Below, piece after piece: positions 18,484 through 26,622 of a stretch of 64,000 nucleotides of DNA. This DNA is from Cytobacillus suaedae. GTDB taxonomy: Bacteria > Bacillota > Bacilli > Bacillales > Bacillaceae_L. Location: positions 2,436,001 through 2,500,000 of the forward strand of contig CP063163.1 in NCBI GenBank assembly GCA_014960805.1, written 5' to 3'. Below the pieces are notes generated by a model, which was not told the origin of the DNA, did not search any database, and saw nothing but the letters and a program-made list of their open reading frames with translations. Position numbers and translations under genes: made by a program. Numbering within the stretch: the first letter of the stretch is position 1; each line of letters starts with the position of its first letter.

Positions 18484-19371
18484 CTATCCGATCAATTCAT
18501 TTTTGATTTTTACAAGCTCCTCAAAGTCAGGGTATAGGTCAACTCTTCGGTCACGCCATGTTGTAACAGACCCTTTTTCACGAACTTCATAAAGAAGGTC
18601 CAAATCTAAGTCAGCTGTGACAATCATATCATTATTAATGTCTCCTTCAATCATGATTCCACGTTGAGGGAATGGTACATCGTTTGGTGTAATTACTGCT
18701 GCCTGACCATAGTTCGCTCTCATAAAGTCGACTGTTGGTAAAGCCCCAACTGTACCAGTGGTTACTACATAAACTTGGTTTTCAATCGTTCTAGCATGAC
18801 ATGAATAACGTACACGATGGAAACCATGCGAATCATCTGTACAAGATGGACAGAAAATCACGTCAGCTCCCATTGCTTTTGCCATACGCACGATTTCTGG
18901 GAACTCAATATCATAACATGTGAGTACAGCCACAGTCCCTTTGCTTAAAGGGAAAACCTGTAAGCCCTCTCCAGGCGTGATGTTCCATTCATCTACTTCA
19001 GTTGGTGTAATATGAAGCTTTGGTTGCTTACCAATTCTTCCATCCGGATAAAACATATGAGCGACATTATATAATTTCCCATTTTCCTCAATAACATGAG
19101 TGCCACCAATAATATGTGTGTTTGTTTCTTTAGCGAGAGAAGAAAACAGGTTATAGTATTGCTCTGTGAATTGTGGTAATTGATTAATAGAAGAAAAGAT
19201 ATTATCCGAATCAATCGACATTAATTGAGTCGTAATAAATTCAGGGAAAAGGATAAAATCTGATTTAAATTCAGCTGCCGTTTTAACATAATGAGTTACT
19301 TGATTCTCAAATTCTTTAAAACTATTTATTGTATGCAGATGATATTGAACTGCAGATACTCTTAATTTCAT
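18484..19371 (-). CDS. Carbon-nitrogen hydrolase (nitrilase superfamily)
   Basis: 295 aa. The Glu-Lys-Cys triad is visible: FPEFITTQ (Glu), QPKLHITPTEV (Lys) and VLTCYDIEFPEIVR (Cys). It hydrolyses an amide or nitrile of unknown identity. First gene of an operon with two GNATs, like the YhcX arrangement in separated form. The ATG at 19371 is chosen over an upstream TTG that lies inside the GGGGGG ribosome site. A probable promoter region with 52-bp repeats lies upstream. Confidence 0.9.
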   Translation of the reverse strand: MKLRVSAVQYHLHTINSFKEFENQVTHYVKTAAEFKSDFILFPEFITTQLMSIDSDNIFSSINQLPQFTEQYYNLFSSLAKETNTHIIGGTHVIEENGKLYNVAHMFYPDGRIGKQPKLHITPTEVDEWNITPGEGLQVFPLSKGTVAVLTCYDIEFPEIVRMAKAMGADVIFCPSCTDDSHGFHRVRYSCHARTIENQVYVVTTGTVGALPTVDFMRANYGQAAVITPNDVPFPQRGIMIEGDINNDMIVTADLDLDLLYEVREKGSVTTWRDRRVDLYPDFEELVKIKNELIG

Positions 19372-19525
19372 TTTTAATAGACCCCCCAAATGGAAAATTT
19401 AAGTTGAAGAGTAGTACATCCACTTCATAATTTGTATCGTAACACAAATTTCTTTCAGTACATTATGTAAATCCTTCAAAAAATGATGTGTTTCAATCAA
19501 AATGTTGATACAACTGCAGTTATTG

Positions 19526-19725
19526 CGTTACATTTGTTATCAGTTTTCCCCTTAACGGGTACTATTACGTCTCTTTCGTTACCCTCAATTCCACTTTTTT
19601 CCTTTCAGTGGTACCATTACGGCTCTTTCGTTACTGCCAATTCCAGTTATTTCCTCTAAGTTGTACCATCACAGTTCTTTCGTTACTCTCAATTCTAGTT
19701 TTTCCCTTTCATAGTTAACATTACT
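19526..19725. repeat. 52-bp degenerate tandem repeat
   Basis: The word GTAC(T/C)ATTAC recurs at 19559, 19611 and 19663 (as GTACCATCAC) and as GTTAACATTAC near 19715. Each is followed by TCTTTCGTTAC, then CAATTC and a T/C-rich run. The period is 52 bp, three full copies plus partial ones at both ends. It lies between the divergent nitrilase operon and the K+ channel operon. Confidence 0.8.
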
Positions 19726-19841
19726 ACTAGTTCATAACTCTTGATTCCAAATAATTAACCCAAACCTCCTCCCCCTTATAAACATATTTTCAAGAGCTTG
19801 TACATAAAATTTACTAGGATATGAGCATAGGAGGAGTCAGT

Positions 19842-20360
19842 ATGAAATCAAAGTTGTTTTATATTTTTTATACAATTGCCTTAAGTTTTGTTCTATATAT
19901 AATTTTCACTAATAATCAAGCTACAAAATCTATCAATTCTTCAGAGTCAATAAGTAATCGTACAGAGCAACCCTCGCCTGTTCAAAGCGAGAAAGAGAAC
20001 CTCTCTGAGTTCTTGCGCAACATACAAATGGCAGGTCAAATAATGAGGGAATTAGATTATCTACTTAAAGAAATGGAAAAGGGAGATGATTTAGAAAGCG
20101 CAATCGATGCAATGAGTATTGCCTATGAGGAAGCATTAATCGTTGTTGAAAAGATTAGTAATTTTAACTTTAGCGACCCTAAACTTCTAGCTATCCAAAA
20201 AGAGATTACGATTGTAGTAACAGAGTATACAGAAGGATTAGGTCTATTACTTGAAGGATTTGAACATGGTGACGGGGAACAAATGCAGTCCGGTTATCAA
20301 GAAACAATAAAATCAAAGGAAAAATTCTTTGAACTAGAAACTTCCCTAAAAGACCTTTAG
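19842..20360 (+). CDS. Membrane-anchored protein of unknown function upstream of the K+ channel
   Basis: 172 aa. One N-terminal hydrophobic segment (LFYIFYTIALSFVLYIIF) anchors a mostly helical, acidic domain outside or inside the cell; no family recognised. Strong AGGAGGA 6 bases before the ATG at 19842. Ends 39 bp before the YugO-like channel and is very likely co-transcribed. B. subtilis yugO has a small upstream partner, mstX; this protein is longer and not visibly related, so it is at best a positional analogue. Confidence 0.7.
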   Translation: MKSKLFYIFYTIALSFVLYIIFTNNQATKSINSSESISNRTEQPSPVQSEKENLSEFLRNIQMAGQIMRELDYLLKEMEKGDDLESAIDAMSIAYEEALIVVEKISNFNFSDPKLLAIQKEITIVVTEYTEGLGLLLEGFEHGDGEQMQSGYQETIKSKEKFFELETSLKDL

Positions 20361-20399
20361 AATAGAGGTAGAGGTTTTTATGGAAGGAGTGAGTCATTT

Positions 20400-21419
20400 T
20401 TGATCTTTTTTAAACGGATTTGGATTAAGGCCATCAAAATGAGTAATTGGACCTTGTTCTTTGCCATGTTTTCTTTAATTTTATTCAGTAGCTTTTTTAT
20501 GTACTACCTTGAACCCTCTGTTTTCATCAGCCCTTTTGAGGGATTATGGTGGACAATGACAACAGTAGTTACTGTAGGCTATGGTGATGTTTCTCCCACA
20601 ACTGTAGGAGGTAAAATATTTGCCATGTTTCTTTACGTAATTGGAATCGGCTTAATGACAGTTGTGATTGGTAAAATTATTGAGGCTTTAAGCTACCGAA
20701 AAAGATTAAAGGAGGAAGGCAAGTTGCAAATATCAGAGAAAAATCATATTATTCTAGTCAACTGGTCAAAACGGGCAGAAATTGCTCTTCAGGAACTACT
20801 TCAAACATTTACAAATATACATATCGTGATTATTGATGAATATTTAGAAAAAAGTCCGTACTTACATGAGCGAGTTGATTTTGTCAGTGGTGACCCTACT
20901 GTAGAAGATACAATGCTACGAGCAAATCTTTTAGAATCAAAATCGATCATGGTATTTGCTCAGGATGGTACAAAAAGACCTTCAGAAGCAGATGGTGTCA
21001 CACTGCTAGTTGCTTCAGTTCTAGAAGAAGTAGGTAGAAAATACAACAAGAATATCTATACCATTTGTGAGGTTTTAGATTCAAAACACATCATTGCCTT
21101 TAAACATGCAAATGTGGAAGAGTTTATTACTCCAAATGACACAGCTGCCCGATTAGCCGCTCGTTCTATGCTATTTAATGGATCTAGTGAAGTCATTCGT
21201 CAACTCACGTCGCATGAAGGCTATGACTTATACCATGTACCTAAAAACATAAACTGGGTAACATTTCGAGACGCGTCACAGGATCTATCCTCGAAAGGCG
21301 CAATACTCGTATCCAATCACAATGATTTTTCAATATTATCTAACCTTGATACAGCCATTCCACCAAATGCTAAATTATTTATCATCTGTGATGAAAAAAC
21401 ATATGACCTTATCAAATAA
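20400..21419 (+). CDS. yugO: YugO-like potassium channel with TrkA-N domain
   Basis: 339 aa. Two transmembrane helices flank a K+ selectivity filter TTVVTVGYGDVSP (residues about 52-64). The cytoplasmic part begins HIILVNWSKRAEIAL, a Rossmann/RCK (TrkA-N) domain with IVIIDEY as end of beta 2, and continues to DTAARLAARSM. B. subtilis YugO is a channel used in biofilm electrical signalling and is 328 aa long. TTG start at 20400 with GGAAGGAG 9 bases upstream. Followed by a bidirectional terminator. Confidence 0.88.
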   Translation: MIFFKRIWIKAIKMSNWTLFFAMFSLILFSSFFMYYLEPSVFISPFEGLWWTMTTVVTVGYGDVSPTTVGGKIFAMFLYVIGIGLMTVVIGKIIEALSYRKRLKEEGKLQISEKNHIILVNWSKRAEIALQELLQTFTNIHIVIIDEYLEKSPYLHERVDFVSGDPTVEDTMLRANLLESKSIMVFAQDGTKRPSEADGVTLLVASVLEEVGRKYNKNIYTICEVLDSKHIIAFKHANVEEFITPNDTAARLAARSMLFNGSSEVIRQLTSHEGYDLYHVPKNINWVTFRDASQDLSSKGAILVSNHNDFSILSNLDTAIPPNAKLFIICDEKTYDLIK

Positions 21420-21420
21420 T

Positions 21421-21458
21421 CAAAAGCCATAACGGATAGTATCCATTATGGCTTTACT
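21421..21458. terminator. Bidirectional terminator between channel and kinase genes
   Basis: AAAGCCATAA...TTATGGCTTT stem-loop between convergent genes. Confidence 0.75.
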
Positions 21459-21469
21459 ATTTTAGAGTC

Positions 21470-23359
21470 TTAATTGTTATCAACCAACGGTAAAACAATT
21501 TCTATTTTAGTACCGATGTTAACTTCACTAAAGACATTTATTTCCCCGCCATGATCTTCTATAATACTTTTACACACCATAAATCCTAACCCTGTCCCTT
21601 TTTCTTTAGTCGTATAAAAAGGTTCTCCAAGTCTAGATAAGACATTTTCTGGAATACCATACCCTTGGTCTATAAAATAGATAAGTAATTTCTTACTATC
21701 AAAAATTGCTTGCAACTGGATACTCAAATGTCCTCCATTAGGCATAGCCTCTATTGCATTTTTTATAACATTAATAAACACCTGTTTTAATTTATTTTCT
21801 TCACAAATTATAGGGTAGTTAGCAATCTCATATTCTTTCTTTATTACAATACTATTCAAATTTGCTTGCGCACTTAGTAAAGCTATGGATTGTTCAAGTG
21901 CTTCACAAATATTCTTTCGCTCTAACTTAGGAATTTGAGGTTTTGCCAATAAAAGTAGTTCTTTTAAGATTAGTTCAATTCTATCCATTTCAGAATCTAT
22001 TACTCTATAATAGGCCTTATCAAAGAATCCCTCCTCCATAATTTGAAGGAATCCTTTAATAGCAGTAATGGGATTTCGAATTTCGTGCGCAATACTTGCA
22101 GCTAATTCACCGGCTACAGAAAGTTTTTCTGAATCAACTAATAACTTTTCTGCTTTTTTCTTTTCCGTAATATCTTTTAAGATGACAACAAACCATGTGT
22201 CTTTATTAAATTCATTCCTGATAGAAAAAGTAGTTAATAATACATCAACAAGTGTGCCGTCTTTTCTTAATCGATAGGTTTCTATCCCTTTAATTCCATT
22301 ACTCGCCCTTATAACTTCAGTATAATTCATTACTTCTGTCATTTTTTCACTAGGAATGATAGGCATTTCATGTATTGGTATTCCCAATAAGTTAATTTCC
22401 TTCCAACCAAATACTCGTTCAAATGCACCGTTTGTTCTAATTAGCTTTTCTTCATTATTAAAAATTAGAATGGGGTCTAAATTATGGTTAATAAAAGACT
22501 CTAGTTGAACCCTGGTGGCATGTTGTTCCGTAATATCTCTAACTAAACCAGCCAATGCATAAATCTCATTCGTCTTTTCATCCCGTAGTGGGGACATTGT
22601 AATGCCAACCGTTATAAACTCCCCATCTTTTCTTTGCTTAATAGTTTCAAAGTCTTTAATACTATTGCCTTTTAGTGATTCTTTTAATAGAAATTCAGCA
22701 TCCTTCATTGTAAAATCGGGTGTAACAGGAAGTCGTTTTCCCTTCACTTCAGCTTCTGTATACCCAAAAATGACCTCAAATGCTTTATTTGCTTGCATAA
22801 CTCTGCCATCCAGGTCGAATATAGCTATTCCTTCTGAGCTATGATTGTAAAAAGATTCTAATCTACGTAATGATTCTTCCGCTTTTCTCCTATAGGTCAT
22901 GTCTCTACAAACTGAAAGGATAAATTTATCACCGTCGACATTAAAGATATGTGTCTTTATCTCAACAGGTATATGACTACCATCTTTATGTATATGAATC
23001 GTTTCGAATGTTGTTGTTTCATTAAAGTATATTGAAGTTAAAAGCTCTTTTAATTCTTCATTTGAATGAAAGTCTATGTCATTTGGTGACATTTTCAGCA
23101 TTTCTTCTCGAGTATATCCCAATCTAGTATATGCGACTTCATTTACCTCAATAAATTCACCTGCAATACCAGTTTCATATTCTTTAAAATAGTACACAGC
23201 ATCAGAAATACTATTAAATAGCAGTTTAAACTTACTATCATTAGAAAAGTTCTTACTCAATTCCTTATAATTATCTAATTCTCGTCTTAACCGTTCATTC
23301 TCTTTTTTAAATAATTCTACTTCACATGATGTACTTAGCAGCTGCTCATTTTTACCCAT
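21470..23359 (-). CDS. PAS-domain sensor histidine kinase (sporulation-kinase-like)
   Basis: 629 aa, no transmembrane segments. A short N-terminal coiled coil is followed by three PAS domains (about 45-165, 170-290, 295-405; each ends in a PAC-like IT/MTxRKKAE motif), then HisKA with phospho-acceptor His in GELAASIAHEIRNPI and HATPase with NVIKNAIEAMPNGG (N box), IDQGYGIP (G1) and EKGTGLGFMVCKSI (G2). The layout resembles KinE/KinA-type kinases feeding Spo0F. No response regulator is adjacent. Start at 23359 follows GGGAGAAG. Confidence 0.9.
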   Translation of the reverse strand: MGKNEQLLSTSCEVELFKKENERLRRELDNYKELSKNFSNDSKFKLLFNSISDAVYYFKEYETGIAGEFIEVNEVAYTRLGYTREEMLKMSPNDIDFHSNEELKELLTSIYFNETTTFETIHIHKDGSHIPVEIKTHIFNVDGDKFILSVCRDMTYRRKAEESLRRLESFYNHSSEGIAIFDLDGRVMQANKAFEVIFGYTEAEVKGKRLPVTPDFTMKDAEFLLKESLKGNSIKDFETIKQRKDGEFITVGITMSPLRDEKTNEIYALAGLVRDITEQHATRVQLESFINHNLDPILIFNNEEKLIRTNGAFERVFGWKEINLLGIPIHEMPIIPSEKMTEVMNYTEVIRASNGIKGIETYRLRKDGTLVDVLLTTFSIRNEFNKDTWFVVILKDITEKKKAEKLLVDSEKLSVAGELAASIAHEIRNPITAIKGFLQIMEEGFFDKAYYRVIDSEMDRIELILKELLLLAKPQIPKLERKNICEALEQSIALLSAQANLNSIVIKKEYEIANYPIICEENKLKQVFINVIKNAIEAMPNGGHLSIQLQAIFDSKKLLIYFIDQGYGIPENVLSRLGEPFYTTKEKGTGLGFMVCKSIIEDHGGEINVFSEVNIGTKIEIVLPLVDNN

Positions 23360-23571
23360 GTATTCTTCTCCCACTCAATTCTGTGTGCCCTATCAAGTTT
23401 CATTTTCACTCACATTGTTATTTTTATAATTATATTACCATAAAAAGACGAACTACTTAGAAAAAACTAAATCTTTCTCCATTAACAATTTAATGCCTTT
23501 AAAAATAAACCCAATCTCTCTATAAAAATACTAGACATGAATTTAGAAGCCTGATGATAGGTCCACTTCTA

Positions 23572-23652
23572 TTATTGTGTCCAAACCTTTAGGTAGTCTT
23601 TAACGAATTCTTCAAACGAGAAAGGTCCTTTACCGAGAAAATGATCGCTAAA
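23572..23652 (-). pseudogene. C-terminal remnant of an NmrA-like SDR
   Basis: A 26-residue open stretch reads FSDHFLGKGPFSFEEFVKDY then LKVWTQ and a stop. It resembles the C-terminus of NmrA-like NAD(P)-binding proteins (pattern G(R)xPxSFEQFVxDY). Nothing upstream extends the frame, so I read it as a relic. Without a search this stays tentative. Confidence 0.4.
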
Positions 23653-23747
23653 TTTTTTTCTTCCTTACATATGAATCACACTTACATTTATTTGGATCTA
23701 GGTGAAACAATAGAGAATATAAAAAGATTTTCTATGAGGTGAATGTT

Positions 23748-23913
23748 ATGAAATTAATGTTAAGGTATATGCTGTACGGCTCAATTGCCATGGACGTTCT
23801 TGTTATTATCTATTTCTTTACTATTATTGATGAAATTGTTAGCCATTGTATTAATTATGTTAAGCTTTACTGGATTTATTGCACTGATTTACTTTTTAAA
23901 TCGGAAAACATAG
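23748..23913 (+). pseudogene. Small two-helix membrane protein, apparently frameshifted
   Basis: GAGGTG precedes the ATG at 23748. The first 27 codons encode one hydrophobic helix (YMLYGSIAMDVLVIIYFFTI). The frame then becomes hydrophilic, while another frame from 23830 to the stop at 23911 encodes a second helix (LLAIVLIMLSFTGFIALIYF, then LNRKT). Joined, they would make a typical 54-residue two-helix protein, so a frameshift is likely. Alternatively there are two overlapping tiny genes. Confidence 0.4.
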
Positions 23914-23977
23914 TTTGTTTTTACAAAGGCATAAGAAAAGAGCCCCAAATAGTAAACCCATTGGAACTCCTCATCTA

Positions 23978-24382
23978 TTAATAAGTTAACGAAGCCGCAA
24001 TAATTAATCCAATTGAAAGAGATAAAAATAATAGAAACAATCCAACAGCCTGGTTATCGTCATCGATCGCCTTCGTAATATTAAAGGTAGGTGTCAATAA
24101 TTCTGCTAGATAAAACAAAGCAATTTGAATCACAATCGCTAAAGCTCCCCAAATAAGCATATCATATAAATTTACCGAATTTGAAATGGCTGCATAAAGA
24201 ACAATTGCTAAGCCTAGAATCCTTCCACCAAACGCATATACAGCTGCCTTATTACCATTTTTAATTAACTGCATCTCTTTATTCTTAGTTGTTACTTCAA
24301 ATAATACAATACCTACGATCAAAAGTACTACTGCTGTTCCTATGTATGTTAGTGTTGATAAAAACAACTCTAAAAATGTCAT
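23978..24382 (-). CDS. DUF350 family membrane protein
   Basis: 134 aa, four transmembrane helices, two DUF350 repeats (YIGTAVVLLIVGIVLFEVTT and the later IWGALAIVIQIALFYLAELL). In enterobacteria and bacilli DUF350 proteins (YjfL) are linked with glutathionylspermidine-synthase-like ATP-grasp proteins, exactly the neighbour here (21 bp upstream). Function unknown. ATG at 24382 is preferred to a GTG at 24394 that overlaps the ribosome site. Confidence 0.82.
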   Translation of the reverse strand: MTFLELFLSTLTYIGTAVVLLIVGIVLFEVTTKNKEMQLIKNGNKAAVYAFGGRILGLAIVLYAAISNSVNLYDMLIWGALAIVIQIALFYLAELLTPTFNITKAIDDDNQAVGLFLLFLSLSIGLIIAASLTY

Positions 24383-24403
24383 GATATGGTCCACCCTTCA
24401 TTG

Positions 24404-25657
24404 TTATTTCATACCTACGGGTAAAAAATAGGCATTATTATCTGTAATCTGGTTACCCGCTCTTACCCCTATCCCACTCGCTTTTCCATTCACTAAAAAA
24501 CTACCAATTAAGAGTTTTCCTTCTTTCAAACCCTCAACTGTTTTAATAGAATGGCTCGGTAGGTCAACATATTGTTGAAACACCGGCAACGAGGATTGAT
24601 AGGTTTTATATGAATCTTCTTCAATTTTCTGGCCAACACTGTTAAAAATCTCTACTGTGTCACCTTCGCGTCCAAAACTCGGTTTCTTAACATACTTTTT
24701 CCCCTGCTTAATAAATGGATCACTTTCCAGATAGGTCGGTAGAAAATACGTACGAATCCACTCTCTTTCCTGCTCCGTGAAATAAGGATGCTTTAACTCC
24801 ATCATACCCCAAATGACTGCTTGAACAGCTTTTGATTGAAGTAGAAACGCTGAGATTGGATTAACAATTGAGAGTTTTTTTAAGGCAACAAGCTCTAATA
24901 GCTGTAAACCTACTTTTTCATTTGAAGCAGAATCTACATCTTCTACTAAATGCTCCATTGGATACGTCTGTCTATAAAGAACGTCTATCCTTCTCCCATT
25001 TTCATCAAATAACCCTTCATTTTGTATTATTTGAAGACTATGTAAAGGGTGGTAAGAAGCTGGCAGGCTTGATAGACCCATTAGATATAGAGTAGTTAGC
25101 CGATCTTCAGGGTGATCATCATGTGATGTAAACACTACGTATGGGTCGTGGGTATGATTTGAGCGAATATGAGATTCAATAATCGCTTTATCTATGGCAT
25201 TCCCCAATTGAGCTTCGTAACCCTCATTTGGATCCTCAAGCCCAAAGTGTTGTACAACCTTCTGATTAACTGAAAACACTTCTTTTTCAAATGTAGGTGT
25301 ATCAGCGTTTAATTCAAGTACCTTAAGCCCATCACTTGTTTGAACAAGGTCTACCCTAGCAATTACTGTTTCAACAGGAAGGCTTATTTCCCTTATATAG
25401 GGGATAGCTGCTTCTGGAATATCAATCTCTCTTAAGGTTTCATCCTCAGAATGCCTTAATAACTTCGCTGTTTTAAAAAATAGATGTCCAATTCGATTTG
25501 TTGCAAGTCTTATTTCTGATATGTCATCCTTTGAAAAACAGACAATGTCATAGAGTGCATACTCGGTATCATGTAGGTCTGGCCAAAATGATGGGATATC
25601 GGCGTAAAATTTCTTTCGTACATCAATGTGATCTGCACGGTTAAAATCGGGTGACAT
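24404..25657 (-). CDS. Glutathionylspermidine synthase-like ATP-grasp ligase
   Basis: 417 aa, ligase (amidase-less) domain only. Family pieces: VARVDLVQTSDGLKVLELNA (metal/ATP-binding Glu-x-Asn), PYVVFTSHDDHPEDR, and KPSFGREGDTVEI (Lys-x-x-x-Gly-Arg-Glu-Gly ATP loop). It should form an amide bond, but Bacillaceae lack glutathionylspermidine, so the substrate is open; YgiC/YjfC-type proteins are similarly uncharacterised. The ATG overlaps the stop of the lipoprotein gene (TAATG), showing translational coupling. Confidence 0.82.
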   Translation of the reverse strand: MSPDFNRADHIDVRKKFYADIPSFWPDLHDTEYALYDIVCFSKDDISEIRLATNRIGHLFFKTAKLLRHSEDETLREIDIPEAAIPYIREISLPVETVIARVDLVQTSDGLKVLELNADTPTFEKEVFSVNQKVVQHFGLEDPNEGYEAQLGNAIDKAIIESHIRSNHTHDPYVVFTSHDDHPEDRLTTLYLMGLSSLPASYHPLHSLQIIQNEGLFDENGRRIDVLYRQTYPMEHLVEDVDSASNEKVGLQLLELVALKKLSIVNPISAFLLQSKAVQAVIWGMMELKHPYFTEQEREWIRTYFLPTYLESDPFIKQGKKYVKKPSFGREGDTVEIFNSVGQKIEEDSYKTYQSSLPVFQQYVDLPSHSIKTVEGLKEGKLLIGSFLVNGKASGIGVRAGNQITDNNAYFLPVGMK

Positions 25658-25986
25658 TAACCTCCAAATCCTCCCTTAGAACCTGACCCAAAACCTGACT
25701 TCGTCCCCTTAAATGAACTGCTCGACTTATAGTGTTTAAAACCAGAGTCCGCTCTTAGTGCACTTCTTGAAGCAAAGAACATTCCTGCATAAAAGAAGTG
25801 ACCAAATCTCGGTGAATTTCTATCATCACATTCCCAAACACCATCTTCATCATCCCATTCCCAATCATCACACTCAGGGTCATTTGGAACAGGTGGTAAA
25901 GTTTGTTGCTGCTGTCCACATCCAGCCATTGTCGTTATCATAGCAGCCGATACAATGCCTGATAATAATTTTTTTGTATTGCTCAT
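25657..25986 (-). CDS. Small lipoprotein, DUF1190-like position
   Basis: 109 aa. Lipobox TMAGC at residues 19-23. The mature part has an acidic Trp/Cys patch (PECDDWEWDDEDGVWECDD) and a Gly/Ser/Phe-rich tail ending SGSKGGFGG. It heads the operon with the glutathionylspermidine-synthase-like and DUF350 genes; enterobacterial homologous operons carry a DUF1190 protein (YgiB/YjfM) in the same place. The three probably act together at the envelope. GGAGGAG before ATG. Confidence 0.7.
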   Translation of the reverse strand: MSNTKKLLSGIVSAAMITTMAGCGQQQQTLPPVPNDPECDDWEWDDEDGVWECDDRNSPRFGHFFYAGMFFASRSALRADSGFKHYKSSSSFKGTKSGFGSGSKGGFGG

Positions 25987-26117
25987 TTTCGGCTCCTCCT
26001 TTCATAGATACTCCTCTATATAGTATAGTAGTGAGTGTAGAAACGTATATGAAACATATTATACCATTTTACCCCAAGTCAGGTATGCATTTTTATTTAA
26101 TCCTTATGGAGGTTAGT

Positions 26118-26558
26118 ATGAAAAAAATTACGAAATTAGAATATCGACTAAATGACCCTCACAGTAATTATCCCGCTTTATATCATTACAACCATCTTGA
26201 ACAAACTGAAATTTTCTCCAGACGATTATGTGATTATTTTATAAAAGACAGAAAGGTTTATTCTAAAACTTCGACTGCCCTTGAAAGAGATATGTACGTG
26301 ATATACGTCGAAGAAGATAAGGAAGAAACCCCTTTACAAACCGGAACAGCATACTCCCATGTTACATTAGAACTTCGACTCTATAATGAACAAGCTGAGT
26401 CAAATCTCTTATTTAAGTATGATTTACATTCACATGATGAAGCACTTACTTTTATCGGTAATGATTATCTAATTTTAGGTGAGATTGAATACGAAAAAGT
26501 ATCTTCAGAAATCGATGAAGATCGTTCTACGTATGTTGTCTATTTGACAATCGTATAA
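26118..26558 (+). CDS. Conserved hypothetical protein
   Basis: 146 aa, soluble, no recognised domain. It begins KKITKLEYRLNDPHSNYPAL and is rich in charged and tyrosine residues, with a beta-rich second half. TGGAGG precedes the ATG at 26118; the open frame to 25974 overlaps the divergent lipoprotein promoter. Followed by a strong bidirectional terminator. Confidence 0.65.
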   Translation: MKKITKLEYRLNDPHSNYPALYHYNHLEQTEIFSRRLCDYFIKDRKVYSKTSTALERDMYVIYVEEDKEETPLQTGTAYSHVTLELRLYNEQAESNLLFKYDLHSHDEALTFIGNDYLILGEIEYEKVSSEIDEDRSTYVVYLTIV

Positions 26559-26573
26559 ATGTGAATTTCAATG

Positions 26574-26622
26574 ATAAATAAGTAAGTCGATTCCTAGTAT
26601 AGAATCGACTTACTTATTTTTT
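26574..26622. terminator. Bidirectional terminator
   Basis: AATAAGTAAGTCGATTC...GAATCGACTTACTTATT near-perfect 17-bp stem between convergent genes. Confidence 0.85.
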
